Shown: positions 17,529 through 27,191, counted from the first letter of the stretch. The stretch is DNA of 64,000 nt from Hyphomonadaceae bacterium (GCA_022844475.1 JALHLR010000016.1:1-64000), one strand, 5' to 3'. Program-made: numbers and translations. Notes: generated by a model from the letters alone, not told the origin.

Positions 17529-18347
17529 ATGACCGAGCCCGGTAACCCTTCGACACGCGCGCCCGGCGGCCGAATACCGGCGTGGGCGGTCACTGTCCTG
17601 CGGGGCGGCGCGATCTCGGTTGGGCTGGGGGTCATCTTTGCCTGGCTGGGCGTCTATCAGTCGGGCGAGATCCCCTTCCCGGAACGGATCGTCTACTGGT
17701 CCGCCCTGATCGCGCTGGGGTCGGCGGCTGCCATGCTGATCAACCCGCTGGTGTTCGATCGCTGGATGGCAGGCTCGCACCCTGCCCTCCAGATCGCGGC
17801 GGTGTCGTGCGTTATATCCATACCGGTCACGATCGGTCTCGTTGCCATCGAATACGTGTCGGTTGGAACACTGGCGGAGCCCGGCTGGTGGTGGGTGCAG
17901 TTCGGCTACGTGCTGGTGATCTCGGGCCTGCTGACAACGGGGGGATGGGCGCTTGACCGGCTCGGCGAGAAATCGCCCGCAGCGGCGACACTGTCCGGCG
18001 ATCCACCGGCACCCACGACGCCCTCGGCCATCCCGTATGTCTTCGCCGACCGGCTTCCGGCGAAGTTTCGCGCCGGGGCGATCTACGCCGTCTCTGCCGA
18101 GGACCATTACCTTCGCGTCCACACCAGCGCGGGCGAGACGATGATCCTGATGCGCCTTGCTGACGCGATCCGGGAGCTGGCTGCACTCGAAGGCCTCCAG
18201 ACCCACAGGTCATGGTGGGTGGCGCGGCAGGGACTTGCCGACGTCACCAAGGGCGATGGCCGGGTGACGCTGAAGCTGAAGTCCGGCGTGGAGGCGCCGG
18301 TCAGCCGCGCGAATCTCAAGATCGTGAAAGACGCGGGCTGGCTGTAG
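17529..18347 (+). CDS. Membrane-anchored LytTR-type transcriptional regulator
   Basis: This is a 272-residue protein with four predicted membrane helices (about residues 22-42, 55-72, 84-106 and 114-137) followed by a linker and a C-terminal LytTR DNA-binding domain (about 175-270). AIYAVSAEDHYLRVHT, MRLADAIRELAALEGLQTHRSWWV and VSRANLKIVKDAGWL are typical LytTR landmarks. Such membrane-tethered regulators often control divergent neighbours, here possibly the DUF2141-carotenoid oxygenase pair. It ends with a 32-base overlap onto the convergent gene at 18316. Confidence 0.88.
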   Translation: MTEPGNPSTRAPGGRIPAWAVTVLRGGAISVGLGVIFAWLGVYQSGEIPFPERIVYWSALIALGSAAAMLINPLVFDRWMAGSHPALQIAAVSCVISIPVTIGLVAIEYVSVGTLAEPGWWWVQFGYVLVISGLLTTGGWALDRLGEKSPAAATLSGDPPAPTTPSAIPYVFADRLPAKFRAGAIYAVSAEDHYLRVHTSAGETMILMRLADAIRELAALEGLQTHRSWWVARQGLADVTKGDGRVTLKLKSGVEAPVSRANLKIVKDAGWL

Positions 18348-18678
18348 GGGCCTCCGCTTCCCAATCGCTCTCGACCTCGATGCCCGGAAGCTCCGCGCGC
18401 AGTTTCGGAAGCAGCGCCCTTACCCGCGTCGCGAAGGGCGGGTTCTCCTCATAACCGGACATGGTGCGCTCTGGTTCGACAATGCTGCCGGACCCTGGAT
18501 CGTCCCACGGGAAGGTGTCGTCATAGTCGGTCACCAGCTGCTCGATCTCGGCGCGAAGGTCGTCCGGGATGTCGAGGTCGCGGGAGTCAACCGGATAGCC
18601 GAAGCGCGCTTTCGCTTCAGCGTCCTGCGCCCACAGGCAGACGCCGGAGCCTGCATCGAAGAAGAAGCGCAGCCGCAT
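18316..18678 (-). CDS. Hypothetical acidic cytoplasmic protein
   Basis: I do not recognise this 120-residue protein. It is soluble and acidic, starts RLRFFFDAGSGVCLW, and contains IPDDLRAEIEQLVTDYDDTFPWDDP. It follows the TAXI-type gene by 11 bases with a purine-rich agagacc leader, so the two are likely one operon. Its 3' end overlaps the end of the LytTR gene by 32 bases. Confidence 0.6.
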   Translation of the reverse strand: MRLRFFFDAGSGVCLWAQDAEAKARFGYPVDSRDLDIPDDLRAEIEQLVTDYDDTFPWDDPGSGSIVEPERTMSGYEENPPFATRVRALLPKLRAELPGIEVESDWEAEAPTASPRLSRS

Positions 18679-18689
18679 CAGGTCTCTTT

Positions 18690-19982
18690 CTAGATCCGTG
18701 CGTGCCGTTCCTGCGCCGACAGCTTGTCGACCAGTTCGGCGACGAAGCGGATGTGCGCACGCAGGCGATAGAGGTCATCGGTGTAGCTGACGGGGACTTC
18801 GACCTTGCCCGCCTCTTCCTGCAGGTCGGCGAGCTTGGCGCGCACCTCCATGCGGTCTTCCGGGCTGGTCGCTGCGCGGCCGTCGGCTTCGAGCTGGCGA
18901 AGGTCGTTGTACCAGACATAGATCTTGCGCCGGATTCGCCAGCGATAGAGCGGCGGCGCTGCGCGGATAAGCGGGATCATCAGCGTCACCAGCGGGATCG
19001 CCAGCACCCAGGCGCGCTCGAGAAAGTTCGCGACACTGTAAGGGAAGACGCGACGCAGGAAGCTGGGGCCGTTTTCGTAGTACCGCTTCGCTTCGTCCGA
19101 GATCGCGATATCCGACAGTTGCGACGTGGGGAAATGTCCGGGGTCGGACAATAGCGAGCCGCCGCCATGGGCCGCCAGCGCCGCCTCGATCAGGAGCGAC
19201 TGGATGGCGGGATGCAGATCCTCGCGCACAACGATCTGGGCGGTGGGCGCGATCAGCATGACGTCCTCGCGCGGCAGTATCGCCTTGAGATCAAGCACGC
19301 CGCGATAGAGCATCACCTCGTCGAGATAGGGATGCCGGCGTGCAAGCGCGTGGGCTTCGCGCATCGACAGCAGGGTTATCTCTGGATCGCCAGCGAGACC
19401 CGCGAGCCATGGCGCCGTCGGGCCCGACACCACCATCGCGATGTCGATCTCGCCCGCCTGCAACGCCGCCGCGGCAGCCTGCCCAGCCAGGGGCACGGCG
19501 GTGTAGCTCTCCGGCGCAACGCCAGCTTCCGTGAGCAGCAGTGTCGCCAGAACGCGCACGCCAGACCCTTCCGGTCCGATCGCGACACGGCGACCCACAA
19601 CGGACTGCAATCCTTCGACGCGGATGTCTCTGCGATGGAAGACCCAGAGCGGCTCGTAGAAGACCGCGCCGAGCGAACGGACGCCGTCCTGTCCCAGATC
19701 GCTGGCCAGCCCGGTCTGGACGATGCCGACATCCGCCTGTCCCGATTTCACGCGCGCGAGGTTGTCGACCGAACCGGCGGTCTCCAGGACCTCCACCGCG
19801 ACATCGAAGCCGCCCAGCGTTTTCGCATAGGCATCCGCCGTCGCCGCGTATGCGCCGCCGGCCCCGCCGCCGGCGATGACGATGCGCTTTGGCGGGGCCG
19901 GCGACATGAACATGAAGGCCACGACAAGGCCCAGCACGACAATGGCGATCGGCGCGCCGTAGACGCGAAGGAAGTTCTTCAT
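18690..19982 (-). CDS. TAXI-family TRAP substrate-binding protein with C-terminal membrane anchor
   Basis: TAXI proteins are the periplasmic binding subunits of TRAP transporters. The 430-residue protein has an N-terminal membrane segment (IAIVVLGLVVAFMFM), then RIVIAGGGAGGAYAATADAYAKTL and GQADVGIVQTGLASD, the normal TAXI fold to about residue 300, then a second membrane segment (AWVLAIPLVTLMIPLI) and a ~90-residue helical, probably coiled-coil cytoplasmic tail. TAXI proteins of ordinary length lack that tail. No TRAP permease gene is nearby. ATG 19982 is favoured over GTG 20009, which has no ribosome-binding site. Confidence 0.82.
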   Translation of the reverse strand: MKNFLRVYGAPIAIVVLGLVVAFMFMSPAPPKRIVIAGGGAGGAYAATADAYAKTLGGFDVAVEVLETAGSVDNLARVKSGQADVGIVQTGLASDLGQDGVRSLGAVFYEPLWVFHRRDIRVEGLQSVVGRRVAIGPEGSGVRVLATLLLTEAGVAPESYTAVPLAGQAAAAALQAGEIDIAMVVSGPTAPWLAGLAGDPEITLLSMREAHALARRHPYLDEVMLYRGVLDLKAILPREDVMLIAPTAQIVVREDLHPAIQSLLIEAALAAHGGGSLLSDPGHFPTSQLSDIAISDEAKRYYENGPSFLRRVFPYSVANFLERAWVLAIPLVTLMIPLIRAAPPLYRWRIRRKIYVWYNDLRQLEADGRAATSPEDRMEVRAKLADLQEEAGKVEVPVSYTDDLYRLRAHIRFVAELVDKLSAQERHARI

Positions 19983-20173
19983 TGCCGATGACCCATCCGA
20001 TTCCGCCACGCCCGCGGCGCCACCCTAAGGGGTCACCTGACGATTTGGAATCGCAAACACCATGCGCGCGGGTTTCGCCGCAATCGCCTTCGATATGCCT
20101 TGGCTCGCATCGCATTTTCGCCTGCGCGCCCTCCTTTCCTGCGCCCTCGCCGACGAGAAGGAAACGGGACGTC

Positions 20174-21586
20174 ATGTCGGACTCACATACAGGCGCCAGC
20201 CCCAGCGTGGGCGGCGGCTTCGATCTTGGACGGCTTTTGCCGCAGAGATCGTTCGGACTGAAATTGCTGCTGGTGTGCGCACTGGCGTTGTCGATGGCCG
20301 TACCAGCTGGCTTCGTCTACATGATCTTCACCTCCCGGGCGATGGCCGCCCAGACAGCCATCATGGACGTGACGTCGCTGCAGGCGGGATCGCAGAACCT
20401 GATGGGGCCGGTGATCGTCGTGCCGTTCGATCGCGAAACGGTCGTCTCGCTGGCCAACGTGAATCAGATCCGCCGCAAGCCAGGCCACATGATTCTCTAT
20501 GCCGAAACGGGCGAGGCGAATGCCGAGCTCGCAACGGCGATCCGGAAGCGCGGGTTGCAGCAGGTTCCGGTCTACAACGTCACCGCAAACTTCATCGCCA
20601 CATTCAACACGGACCGCATCGCCGCGGAAGCTCCCTCCGGCGCGGTTCTGCGCTGGAGCGATGCGCGGATTGTCATGAATGTCAGCGACCTGCGCGGAGC
20701 AAAAGACGCGCAGATCACCGTTGCAGGACGGCCCCTCGAAATTGCTCCCGTCGAGTTCGACAGAACGGATGCGGACGACCAGCCCAACCAGACGCTGCGT
20801 GTTCTGGGCGCGCCGCTTGGATGGACGGAGCAGCCCACATCGGCAACGCTTCCCGTGCAGGCCATACTGAATGTGGCAGGCGCGCAGAACATCTCGCTCG
20901 CCACGTTCGCCCGCGAAACGACAATCGCCCTTGCCGGAAACTGGGGCGCACCGAGTTTCGACAGCGGCGTCCTGCCCGATACGCGCGAGATCGCGGCGAA
21001 TACCTTCTCCGCCAGCTGGCGCATTCCGTTCCTGGCCCGTGGGGTTCCCGGCGCCGGCGCGGACCTGTGGTTCGACGGGCTGATGAGCCCCGGCGCAAGC
21101 CTGATCGACGAGGCCAGCCCCTACCAGAGCGTCGATCGCGCACTGAAATATGCGCCGATGTTCATAGGGCTCGTGTTCCTCACCTACTTCCTGTTCGAGG
21201 TGACGAGCGGCCGGCGGGCGCACCCTGCCCAGTACGTGCTCGTCGGACTGGCGCAGACGATCTTCTACATGCTGCTGCTTTCGATCTCGGAAGTGGCCGG
21301 GTTCAACATGGGCTTCATCGCCGCCGCTGTCGCGACCGTGCTGGCGCTGTCTCTCTATGCGGGATCGGTCTTTGGTTCACGCATGGCGGCGGTGAAGGCG
21401 CTGGGTGTGTTCTCGCTGCTCTATGGCCTGATCTACGTGCTGCTTCGGCAGGAAGACTACGCCCTGCTGGTGGGCTCCATCGCGTCGTTCCTCGCCATCG
21501 CCGGCACGATGTGGATGACGCGGAAGCTGGACTGGTATGGCGTCGGCCGCGGCTCGCCCCCGGCGCCGCGCGACAAGACGGCCTGA
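20174..21586 (+). CDS. creD: CreD-like inner-membrane protein
   Basis: This is a 470-residue protein of the CreD family. One N-terminal membrane segment (LLLVCALALSMAVPAGFVYMI) is followed by a large periplasmic domain of about 280 residues containing IMDVTSLQAGSQNLMGPVIVVPF, and then about six C-terminal membrane helices beginning FLTYFLFEVTSGRRAHPAQYVLVG, the family signature. In enterics CreD is a CreBC target linked to envelope stress and colicin E2 tolerance; no creBC pair is visible here. The start MSDSHTG is chosen because the upstream extension overlaps the divergent promoter area. A strong terminator follows. Confidence 0.88.
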   Translation: MSDSHTGASPSVGGGFDLGRLLPQRSFGLKLLLVCALALSMAVPAGFVYMIFTSRAMAAQTAIMDVTSLQAGSQNLMGPVIVVPFDRETVVSLANVNQIRRKPGHMILYAETGEANAELATAIRKRGLQQVPVYNVTANFIATFNTDRIAAEAPSGAVLRWSDARIVMNVSDLRGAKDAQITVAGRPLEIAPVEFDRTDADDQPNQTLRVLGAPLGWTEQPTSATLPVQAILNVAGAQNISLATFARETTIALAGNWGAPSFDSGVLPDTREIAANTFSASWRIPFLARGVPGAGADLWFDGLMSPGASLIDEASPYQSVDRALKYAPMFIGLVFLTYFLFEVTSGRRAHPAQYVLVGLAQTIFYMLLLSISEVAGFNMGFIAAAVATVLALSLYAGSVFGSRMAAVKALGVFSLLYGLIYVLLRQEDYALLVGSIASFLAIAGTMWMTRKLDWYGVGRGSPPAPRDKTA

Positions 21587-21602
21587 CATACCGGACTGGA
21601 AT

Positions 21603-21634
21603 GGAAAGGGCGGGTCACGCGACCCGCCCTTTCC
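21603..21634. terminator. Strong hairpin terminator, probably bidirectional
   Basis: ggaaagggcgggtc (21603-21616) pairs perfectly over 14 bp with gacccgccctttcc (21621-21634) around the loop acgc. It sits between creD and the convergent acyltransferase gene. The A/T end of the stem gives a ccctttcc tail for creD, and the palindrome could also act in the other direction. Confidence 0.8.
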
Positions 21635-21669
21635 TGCTTCCACCCTGCTGGTGGCGCGAGGCGCCCTTG

Positions 21670-22626
21670 TTATGCCTTCAGCGGCTCGAACGGGCGCTCG
21701 GGATCGCGCGGCAGCTGGTTGTCGACATAATCGCGCAGCTTGTCCGTCACCGCCTGCGGGTCGCCGGCGAGATGCTCCCATGGGATCTGAGGCCCGAATG
21801 TCAGGTGCGCCCGCGCGCCCTTCTTGTTGAGCAGCTCGTGGAACAGCGTGATGTCGCGCAGTTCGCGGTTGAGGCCGCAGAACGTGTAGTAGAGTTTCGA
21901 ATTGCGGCTTGCGATGTGCAGCGGCGTCACCGGGGTCTTGCTCTTTCGGGCAAGACTGACAGCGGTCTGGTGCCAGGGCTCGTCCGTCAGCCTGCCCTCG
22001 CGCATCTGCGCCAGCGCGCCTGATGGAAAGATCATCAGCACGCGCTCGGTCGCGAATGTTGCGCTGGTGCGCCGCAGGGTCTCGCGCGTCTTCTGCATCG
22101 AGCGTTTGTCCTGCACCCACTCGACCGGGATGATCACCTCCGCAAAGCGCGGATTGATGCGGCAGGCGTCGGCATTTGCCATGATCTCGATGTCGGCCCG
22201 GATGTCTGACAGGGCAGCCAGGGCGATGGACCCATCGGCAAGCCCGGTCGGGTGGTTGGCGACAATCATCGCCCGGCCCGTTCGGGGAACCTTGTCCAGG
22301 CCGCTGCTGGTGACTTTGAGGCCGAGCACCCTGTCGAGATAGGCAAAGCAGGCCGCACCGGAATTCAGCTGCCGGATATCGTCAGCCCACCGCAGCGCCT
22401 TGCGGTAGCCCAGCATCTGATAAAGCAGGGGGCGAACAACCGGCCATGACCAGTGTTTAACCCAGGTGGGGCATCTTTCCTCGATCAGGATATCGACGAT
22501 GTGACCATCGCGGGTTTCCGGGTCGATGAAGGCCGCAAGGCCAGAGTCGGCGGCAGACGGTTCCGGGTTGGTCACTTTATATTCACCGACTTTGTCGCGG
22601 GATAATCTTTCCTTGCCGTTAATCAT
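21670..22626 (-). CDS. PlsC/lysophospholipid acyltransferase-like protein
   Basis: This is a 318-residue acyltransferase of the PlsC superfamily. IVANHPTGLADGSIAL corresponds to the NHxxxxD block, ANADACRINPRFAEVIIPVEWV and FPSGALAQM correspond to the acyl-acceptor and FPxG blocks. Related alphaproteobacterial proteins are annotated as 1-acylglycerol-3-phosphate or ornithine-lipid acyltransferases; the acceptor cannot be fixed here. The start is uncertain: ATG 22626 lacks a good ribosome-binding site, and a GTG at about 22578 giving VTNPEPS is possible. The track's longer version reads through the divergent gene. Divergent from the response regulator. Confidence 0.8.
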   Translation of the reverse strand: MINGKERLSRDKVGEYKVTNPEPSAADSGLAAFIDPETRDGHIVDILIEERCPTWVKHWSWPVVRPLLYQMLGYRKALRWADDIRQLNSGAACFAYLDRVLGLKVTSSGLDKVPRTGRAMIVANHPTGLADGSIALAALSDIRADIEIMANADACRINPRFAEVIIPVEWVQDKRSMQKTRETLRRTSATFATERVLMIFPSGALAQMREGRLTDEPWHQTAVSLARKSKTPVTPLHIASRNSKLYYTFCGLNRELRDITLFHELLNKKGARAHLTFGPQIPWEHLAGDPQAVTDKLRDYVDNQLPRDPERPFEPLKA

Positions 22627-22657
22627 TCGTAACGGTTCGCGCGGCAAAACTGTCTTG

Positions 22658-22685
22658 CACACATTTCGTAATGACGAAACGTGTG
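22658..22685. repeat. 28-bp inverted repeat in a divergent promoter region
   Basis: cacacatttcgt (22658-22669) and acgaaacgtgtg (22674-22685) pair at 11 of 12 positions around aatg. The element sits between the acyltransferase and response-regulator starts and, by position, could be an operator for either gene. Confidence 0.6.
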
Positions 22686-22752
22686 CTTGGAGTTCGCACT
22701 GCAAACCTCCGGTCTGGTCCTCGTCGACCACCCGGGTTTGGGGGAACCGAGA

Positions 22753-23184
22753 ATGAAAGTCCTTTGGGTAGAGGATCACGCTCGCGCTGGAGAGCTCCTG
22801 GCTGCTGCTGCTGCGGCGGCTTCGCGCCGGCGCTATGGCATCGATCTCGTCATCGCTACCACGTTGCTCGATGCAGAGCGCAAGCTGCGGCTCGAACGCT
22901 TCGACCTCGTTGTCATCGACCTCATGCTCCCGGACTCGGCTGACGAAGACGCAACCGTGACACGCATCGCCAGCATGGGGCGCTTCCGCGTTGCCATCGT
23001 CTCGGGCAGCGAGAAGCGCGACGATGTCGTGCGCAGCCTTGTGCGCGCCGGCGTCGACTGTGCGCCCAAGGCGATTGGCAAGGAAGACCTGCCGCTGGCC
23101 GACTTCGTGCGCCGGCCCGAGCTGTTCCGCGACTTTCTGAACGACCTGATGCCGGGCGCGCCGTCGCGTACGGCCGCGGGCTGA
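22753..23184 (+). CDS. Single-domain response regulator (receiver protein)
   Basis: This 143-residue protein is essentially a stand-alone receiver domain. The acidic pair is Glu7-Asp8 (LWVEDH), the phosphoacceptor is Asp56 (LVVIDLMLPDS), the switch Ser is in AIVSGS, and the conserved Lys is in APKAIGKEDL. No output domain is present, so it probably passes phosphate or binds a partner protein. No kinase gene is in the window. ATG 22753 begins the first beta strand directly; the track's start at 22681 falls inside the inverted repeat. Divergent from the acyltransferase. Confidence 0.85.
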   Translation: MKVLWVEDHARAGELLAAAAAAASRRRYGIDLVIATTLLDAERKLRLERFDLVVIDLMLPDSADEDATVTRIASMGRFRVAIVSGSEKRDDVVRSLVRAGVDCAPKAIGKEDLPLADFVRRPELFRDFLNDLMPGAPSRTAAG

Positions 23185-23240
23185 CATCGAGACTGCCGCC
23201 GTGATCTGGCGCCAGCATCCCCGCGGTCTGGGGACCTTTC

Positions 23241-23411
23241 ATGCGCTGCTTCATCCTTTCCGCCGCTCTCTCGCTGGCTGCCTTTCCTCAGGCTGTGGCG
23301 CAGCCTGCGATCGGGTCGCCGACGCGAAGAAGGCGTCGCAGTGCTAGCGCTGCGGCCGCGACGCGAAACCACTTTCCTTCTCCGCCCTTTCCCCGCTATG
23401 CGCGAAGCTGA
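23241..23411 (+). CDS. Possible small secreted peptide or gene remnant
   Basis: This is a 56-codon frame too short for the ORF track. It starts with a textbook signal peptide (MRCFILSAALSLAAFPQAVAQ) and continues with a low-complexity Arg/Ser/Ala-rich tail. A ggggac lies about 7 bases upstream of ATG 23241, and its TGA abuts the zapE ATG. The tail looks like readthrough of non-coding sequence, so it may be a truncated secreted-protein gene rather than a functional peptide. Confidence 0.3.
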   Translation: MRCFILSAALSLAAFPQAVAQPAIGSPTRRRRRSASAAAATRNHFPSPPFPRYARS

Positions 23412-24497
23412 ATGACGCGCGTGAAGCAGCTCTATCAGGAACGCCTCGCCGCCGGGCGGCTGGCGCCGGATCCCGCCCAGGCGGAGGCCGCCGGGCGTCT
23501 CGATGCCCTGGCGCAGGCGCTGACGGCCTCGCGTCGATGGTTCAGCTCCTCGAAGCCGCAGCGCGGGCTCTACATCTGGGGCGCCGTGGGTCGCGGCAAG
23601 TCGATGCTGATGGACATGTTCTTCGAGACGCTGGCGGTGAAGGACAAGCGCCGGGTCCACTTCCATGATTTCATGCTCGAGACGCACGCCTTCATCTTCG
23701 AATGGCGCAAGACAGGCTCGGGCGATCCGATTGCGCCTGCGGCAAAGCGCATTGCGGACACGGCCCGCGTGCTGTGCTTCGACGAATTCCACGTCACCCA
23801 GATTGCAGACGCCATGATCCTGAGCCGCCTGTTCGAACACCTGTTCGAGCGTGGCGTCACCATCGTCGCAACCTCCAACCGCAGGCCGTCGGACCTCTAT
23901 ACCAACGGCATCAACCGCGAACTCTTCCTGCCCTTCATCCGCCGGCTGGAGCAGGAGGTGGATGTGCTGGAGCTGAAAGCTGCGCGCGATTATCGCCTTG
24001 AGCGCCTGACGGCGGCGCCGGTCTACTATTGGCCGCTCGGCAGGGAAGCTGACGCCGCGATGGACGCCGCGTTCGCACGCCTCGCTGCGGGCGCAGCAGC
24101 CTCGCCTGAAACGCTCGACGTATCCGGCAGAAAGCTGCAGGTGCCGCGCCAGGCGATGGGCGTCGCGCGCTTCAGCTTTGATGAACTCTGCAAGCAACCG
24201 CTGGGCGCAGCCGACTACCTCACGCTTGCGCGACACTATCCCACTGTACTGGTCGATCGCGTGCCCCGCATGGGCAAGGACGAGCGCACCTGGGCTGCGC
24301 GCTTCGTGACGCTGATCGACGCGCTCTACGAATCCAGGACCAAGCTGCTGATGTCGGCCGATGCACCGCCCGACGATCTCTATGTTTCCGGCGACGGCGC
24401 GTTCGAATTCCAGCGCACCGCCAGCCGCCTGCACGAGATGGCCTCGGCCGACTATCTCGCGGCGGAGCGGGAACAGGCGCCCGGCCCGGGCAAGTAG
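23412..24497 (+). CDS. zapE: Cell division ATPase ZapE (AFG1 family)
   Basis: ZapE is a peripheral-membrane ATPase that modulates FtsZ at the septum and is related to mitochondrial AFG1. The 361-residue protein has Walker A GAVGRGKS (57-64), Walker B VLCFDEFHV, and the family motifs LYIWG, ATSNRRPSDLY and FSFDELC. Length is normal. The start ATG 23412 directly follows the stop of the preceding short frame. It lies 76 bases before a secreted-protein gene and is followed further on by mdh, an order common in alphaproteobacteria. Confidence 0.95.
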   Translation: MTRVKQLYQERLAAGRLAPDPAQAEAAGRLDALAQALTASRRWFSSSKPQRGLYIWGAVGRGKSMLMDMFFETLAVKDKRRVHFHDFMLETHAFIFEWRKTGSGDPIAPAAKRIADTARVLCFDEFHVTQIADAMILSRLFEHLFERGVTIVATSNRRPSDLYTNGINRELFLPFIRRLEQEVDVLELKAARDYRLERLTAAPVYYWPLGREADAAMDAAFARLAAGAAASPETLDVSGRKLQVPRQAMGVARFSFDELCKQPLGAADYLTLARHYPTVLVDRVPRMGKDERTWAARFVTLIDALYESRTKLLMSADAPPDDLYVSGDGAFEFQRTASRLHEMASADYLAAEREQAPGPGK

Positions 24498-24572
24498 TAA
24501 GTACCCTGCAGCGGGCGGATTGACTTGCGTGTCGAATGGCGGAACGTCGCGCAACCGAGGGACGGACACGCC

Positions 24573-25016
24573 ATGAAGATGAACAAGCCTTTGCTGGCCT
24601 GCGCTGCTGCGCTCGCCGCAGTTACCGCACCATTCGCGGTGGCGCAGCAGGAAACCATCAACGACTATGTCCGCAGGATGGTCGATGGATTTGCCGATGT
24701 TGACGAGAAGCTGGTCGGCGACATCCAGCTTGAAGAGCTGGAGATTGATGCAAGTACCGAGTTCGTTTTCGACATCGACCCGGAGAAGACGTATTTCGTC
24801 TACAGCGCATGCGACGATGACTGCTTCGATATCGACCTCTATGGACAAGATGCGGATGAGGAACTGGTCGACGCCGATGACGAAGACGATGCGACGCCGG
24901 TCCTGATGATCCTTCCCGGACAATCGGGAGACGAGTTGCACGTCATCGTCGGGCTGGTGGATTGCGAGACGGAGACCTGCGTCGTCGGCGTGGGCCTTTA
25001 CGAGGCGCCCGAGTAG
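24573..25016 (+). CDS. Small acidic exported protein
   Basis: I do not recognise a named family. The 147-residue protein has a signal peptide (LLACAAALAAVTAPFAVAQQ, cleavage after about residue 21) and a strongly acidic mature part rich in Asp/Glu. The pattern FVYSACDDDCFDIDLYGQDADEELVDADDEDD followed by DELHVIVGLVDCETETCVVGVGLY looks like a small beta-sandwich of the bacterial pre-peptidase (PPC-like) type, with four cysteines that could form two disulfides. Start ATG 24573 begins the signal peptide. It lies between zapE and mdh. Confidence 0.7.
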   Translation: MKMNKPLLACAAALAAVTAPFAVAQQETINDYVRRMVDGFADVDEKLVGDIQLEELEIDASTEFVFDIDPEKTYFVYSACDDDCFDIDLYGQDADEELVDADDEDDATPVLMILPGQSGDELHVIVGLVDCETETCVVGVGLYEAPE

Positions 25017-25178
25017 GCATTCCCGGAAACGTCAAGATCCGCGTTCGCGTGACCGGCGTCCAGGCGGAGACCTGCGCCTGCGGGCTCCTGATCAGGCAGG
25101 TGAAACAGCTCCGCCGCCGCGTCGTTCGCGACGCCAGCGCGCCAAAGCGGCATTGCTCCCCTGCTCCTGTTGCGCTAA

Positions 25179-26231
<1,053 letters not shown>

Positions 26232-26241
26232 GGATTGCGCT

Positions 26242-26604
26242 TTGTCATTGCTCCTGAGAATCACGGTTGCCGTGCTTCTCGGGATCGAGGCCGGCGTCTT
26301 TCTCTACTCGGGGGCAACCTGGATTGTCCCCCACGTCTTGCTGGCTGTTATCGCCGCTGGGCTGGTGATTCCTCACCAACCGCGCTGGCTGCGGATCGCG
26401 ATCACCGTGATCGCTTCGATTTATGCGATTGGGTTCGTGTTTCCAGGCAGTCTATGGATGGCGTTCGGCGCATGCGGCATTACAAGTGCGGGCTGCCCGC
26501 AAAGCTTCTGGGTGGGGGTTGCAGCTTTTGCGGTTGGCGCCGCTGCGAACTTCGTCGCGGCTTTCTTGCTGCTGAGGAGACTGGCCCCCGGGCAGGAGCC
26601 CTGA
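26242..26604 (+). CDS. Small membrane protein downstream of mdh
   Basis: I do not recognise this roughly 120-residue protein. It has four likely membrane segments and almost no soluble part. The track starts at 26197 inside mdh; a more sensible start is TTG 26242, 10 bases after the mdh stop with a tagggat stretch upstream. It is probably co-transcribed with mdh. The start is uncertain. Confidence 0.6.
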   Translation: MSLLLRITVAVLLGIEAGVFLYSGATWIVPHVLLAVIAAGLVIPHQPRWLRIAITVIASIYAIGFVFPGSLWMAFGACGITSAGCPQSFWVGVAAFAVGAAANFVAAFLLLRRLAPGQEP

Positions 26605-26798
26605 AACGTCGGGTCATCGCTTCAGGGGGAAAGACAGCGGCTCGCAGACTTGACGCAGCAATGGCCGTCAGTCGCCGGTCGAAGTGCACAAGTCTGGCGG
26701 TTCCCAGCGCCTCTCGCCATTCCGCTCCAGCGACGAAGCGAAATCGTTCGTGTCTTCTGGCGAAACGTTGAGAGCTGCAGGAGGCGCGAGTAGCGGAG

Positions 26799-27191
26799 CT
26801 AAGGCGCGATCAGCCTGACCGACGGAAAGTAGCTCGCATACCGCACGCGATCACGCGTCAGCAACGCCATGCCCTCAACCGCTGCATGCGCGCCGATGTA
26901 GAAATCAGGAAGCGTGGACATGCGCGTGCCGCCACGGCGACGATATTCCTGGAACGCCTTGCCTGCCACAAACACGGCGGCATAGGGCAGGTGAAGCTGC
27001 TGAAGTCCTTCGAGCGCTGCATCCAGAAAATCCGCATTGGCATAGCCGACGCTGACCTCGGCATAGATGATTGGGTTTATGGCGGCGTCCTCGCGATCCA
27101 TCGCAAGGGCGAGCTGCTCGGCCGACCAGTCGAACCATTTTGGATCGCGGGCGCTGATATCGATGAGGACGTTTGAGTCGACCAGGATCAT
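26799..27191 (-). CDS. vapC: VapC-type PIN-domain toxin
   Basis: This is a 130-residue PIN-domain ribonuclease, the toxin of a type II toxin-antitoxin pair. The acidic active site is visible: Asp5 in MILVDSNVLID, Glu in YAEVSVGYA, Asp in LPDFYIGAHA and Asp in LLTRDRVRY. The ATG overlaps the antitoxin stop as ATGA, indicating translational coupling. The track's longer version begins in the wrong place. VapC toxins typically cut tRNA or rRNA; the target is unknown here. Confidence 0.88.
   Translation of the reverse strand: MILVDSNVLIDISARDPKWFDWSAEQLALAMDREDAAINPIIYAEVSVGYANADFLDAALEGLQQLHLPYAAVFVAGKAFQEYRRRGGTRMSTLPDFYIGAHAAVEGMALLTRDRVRYASYFPSVRLIAP

Noticed and set aside
22619-22633. Possible CtrA box (TTAA-N7-TAAC)
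   Set aside because: Only the first half matches TTAA-N7-TTAA; too weak to call in a sequence of this size.
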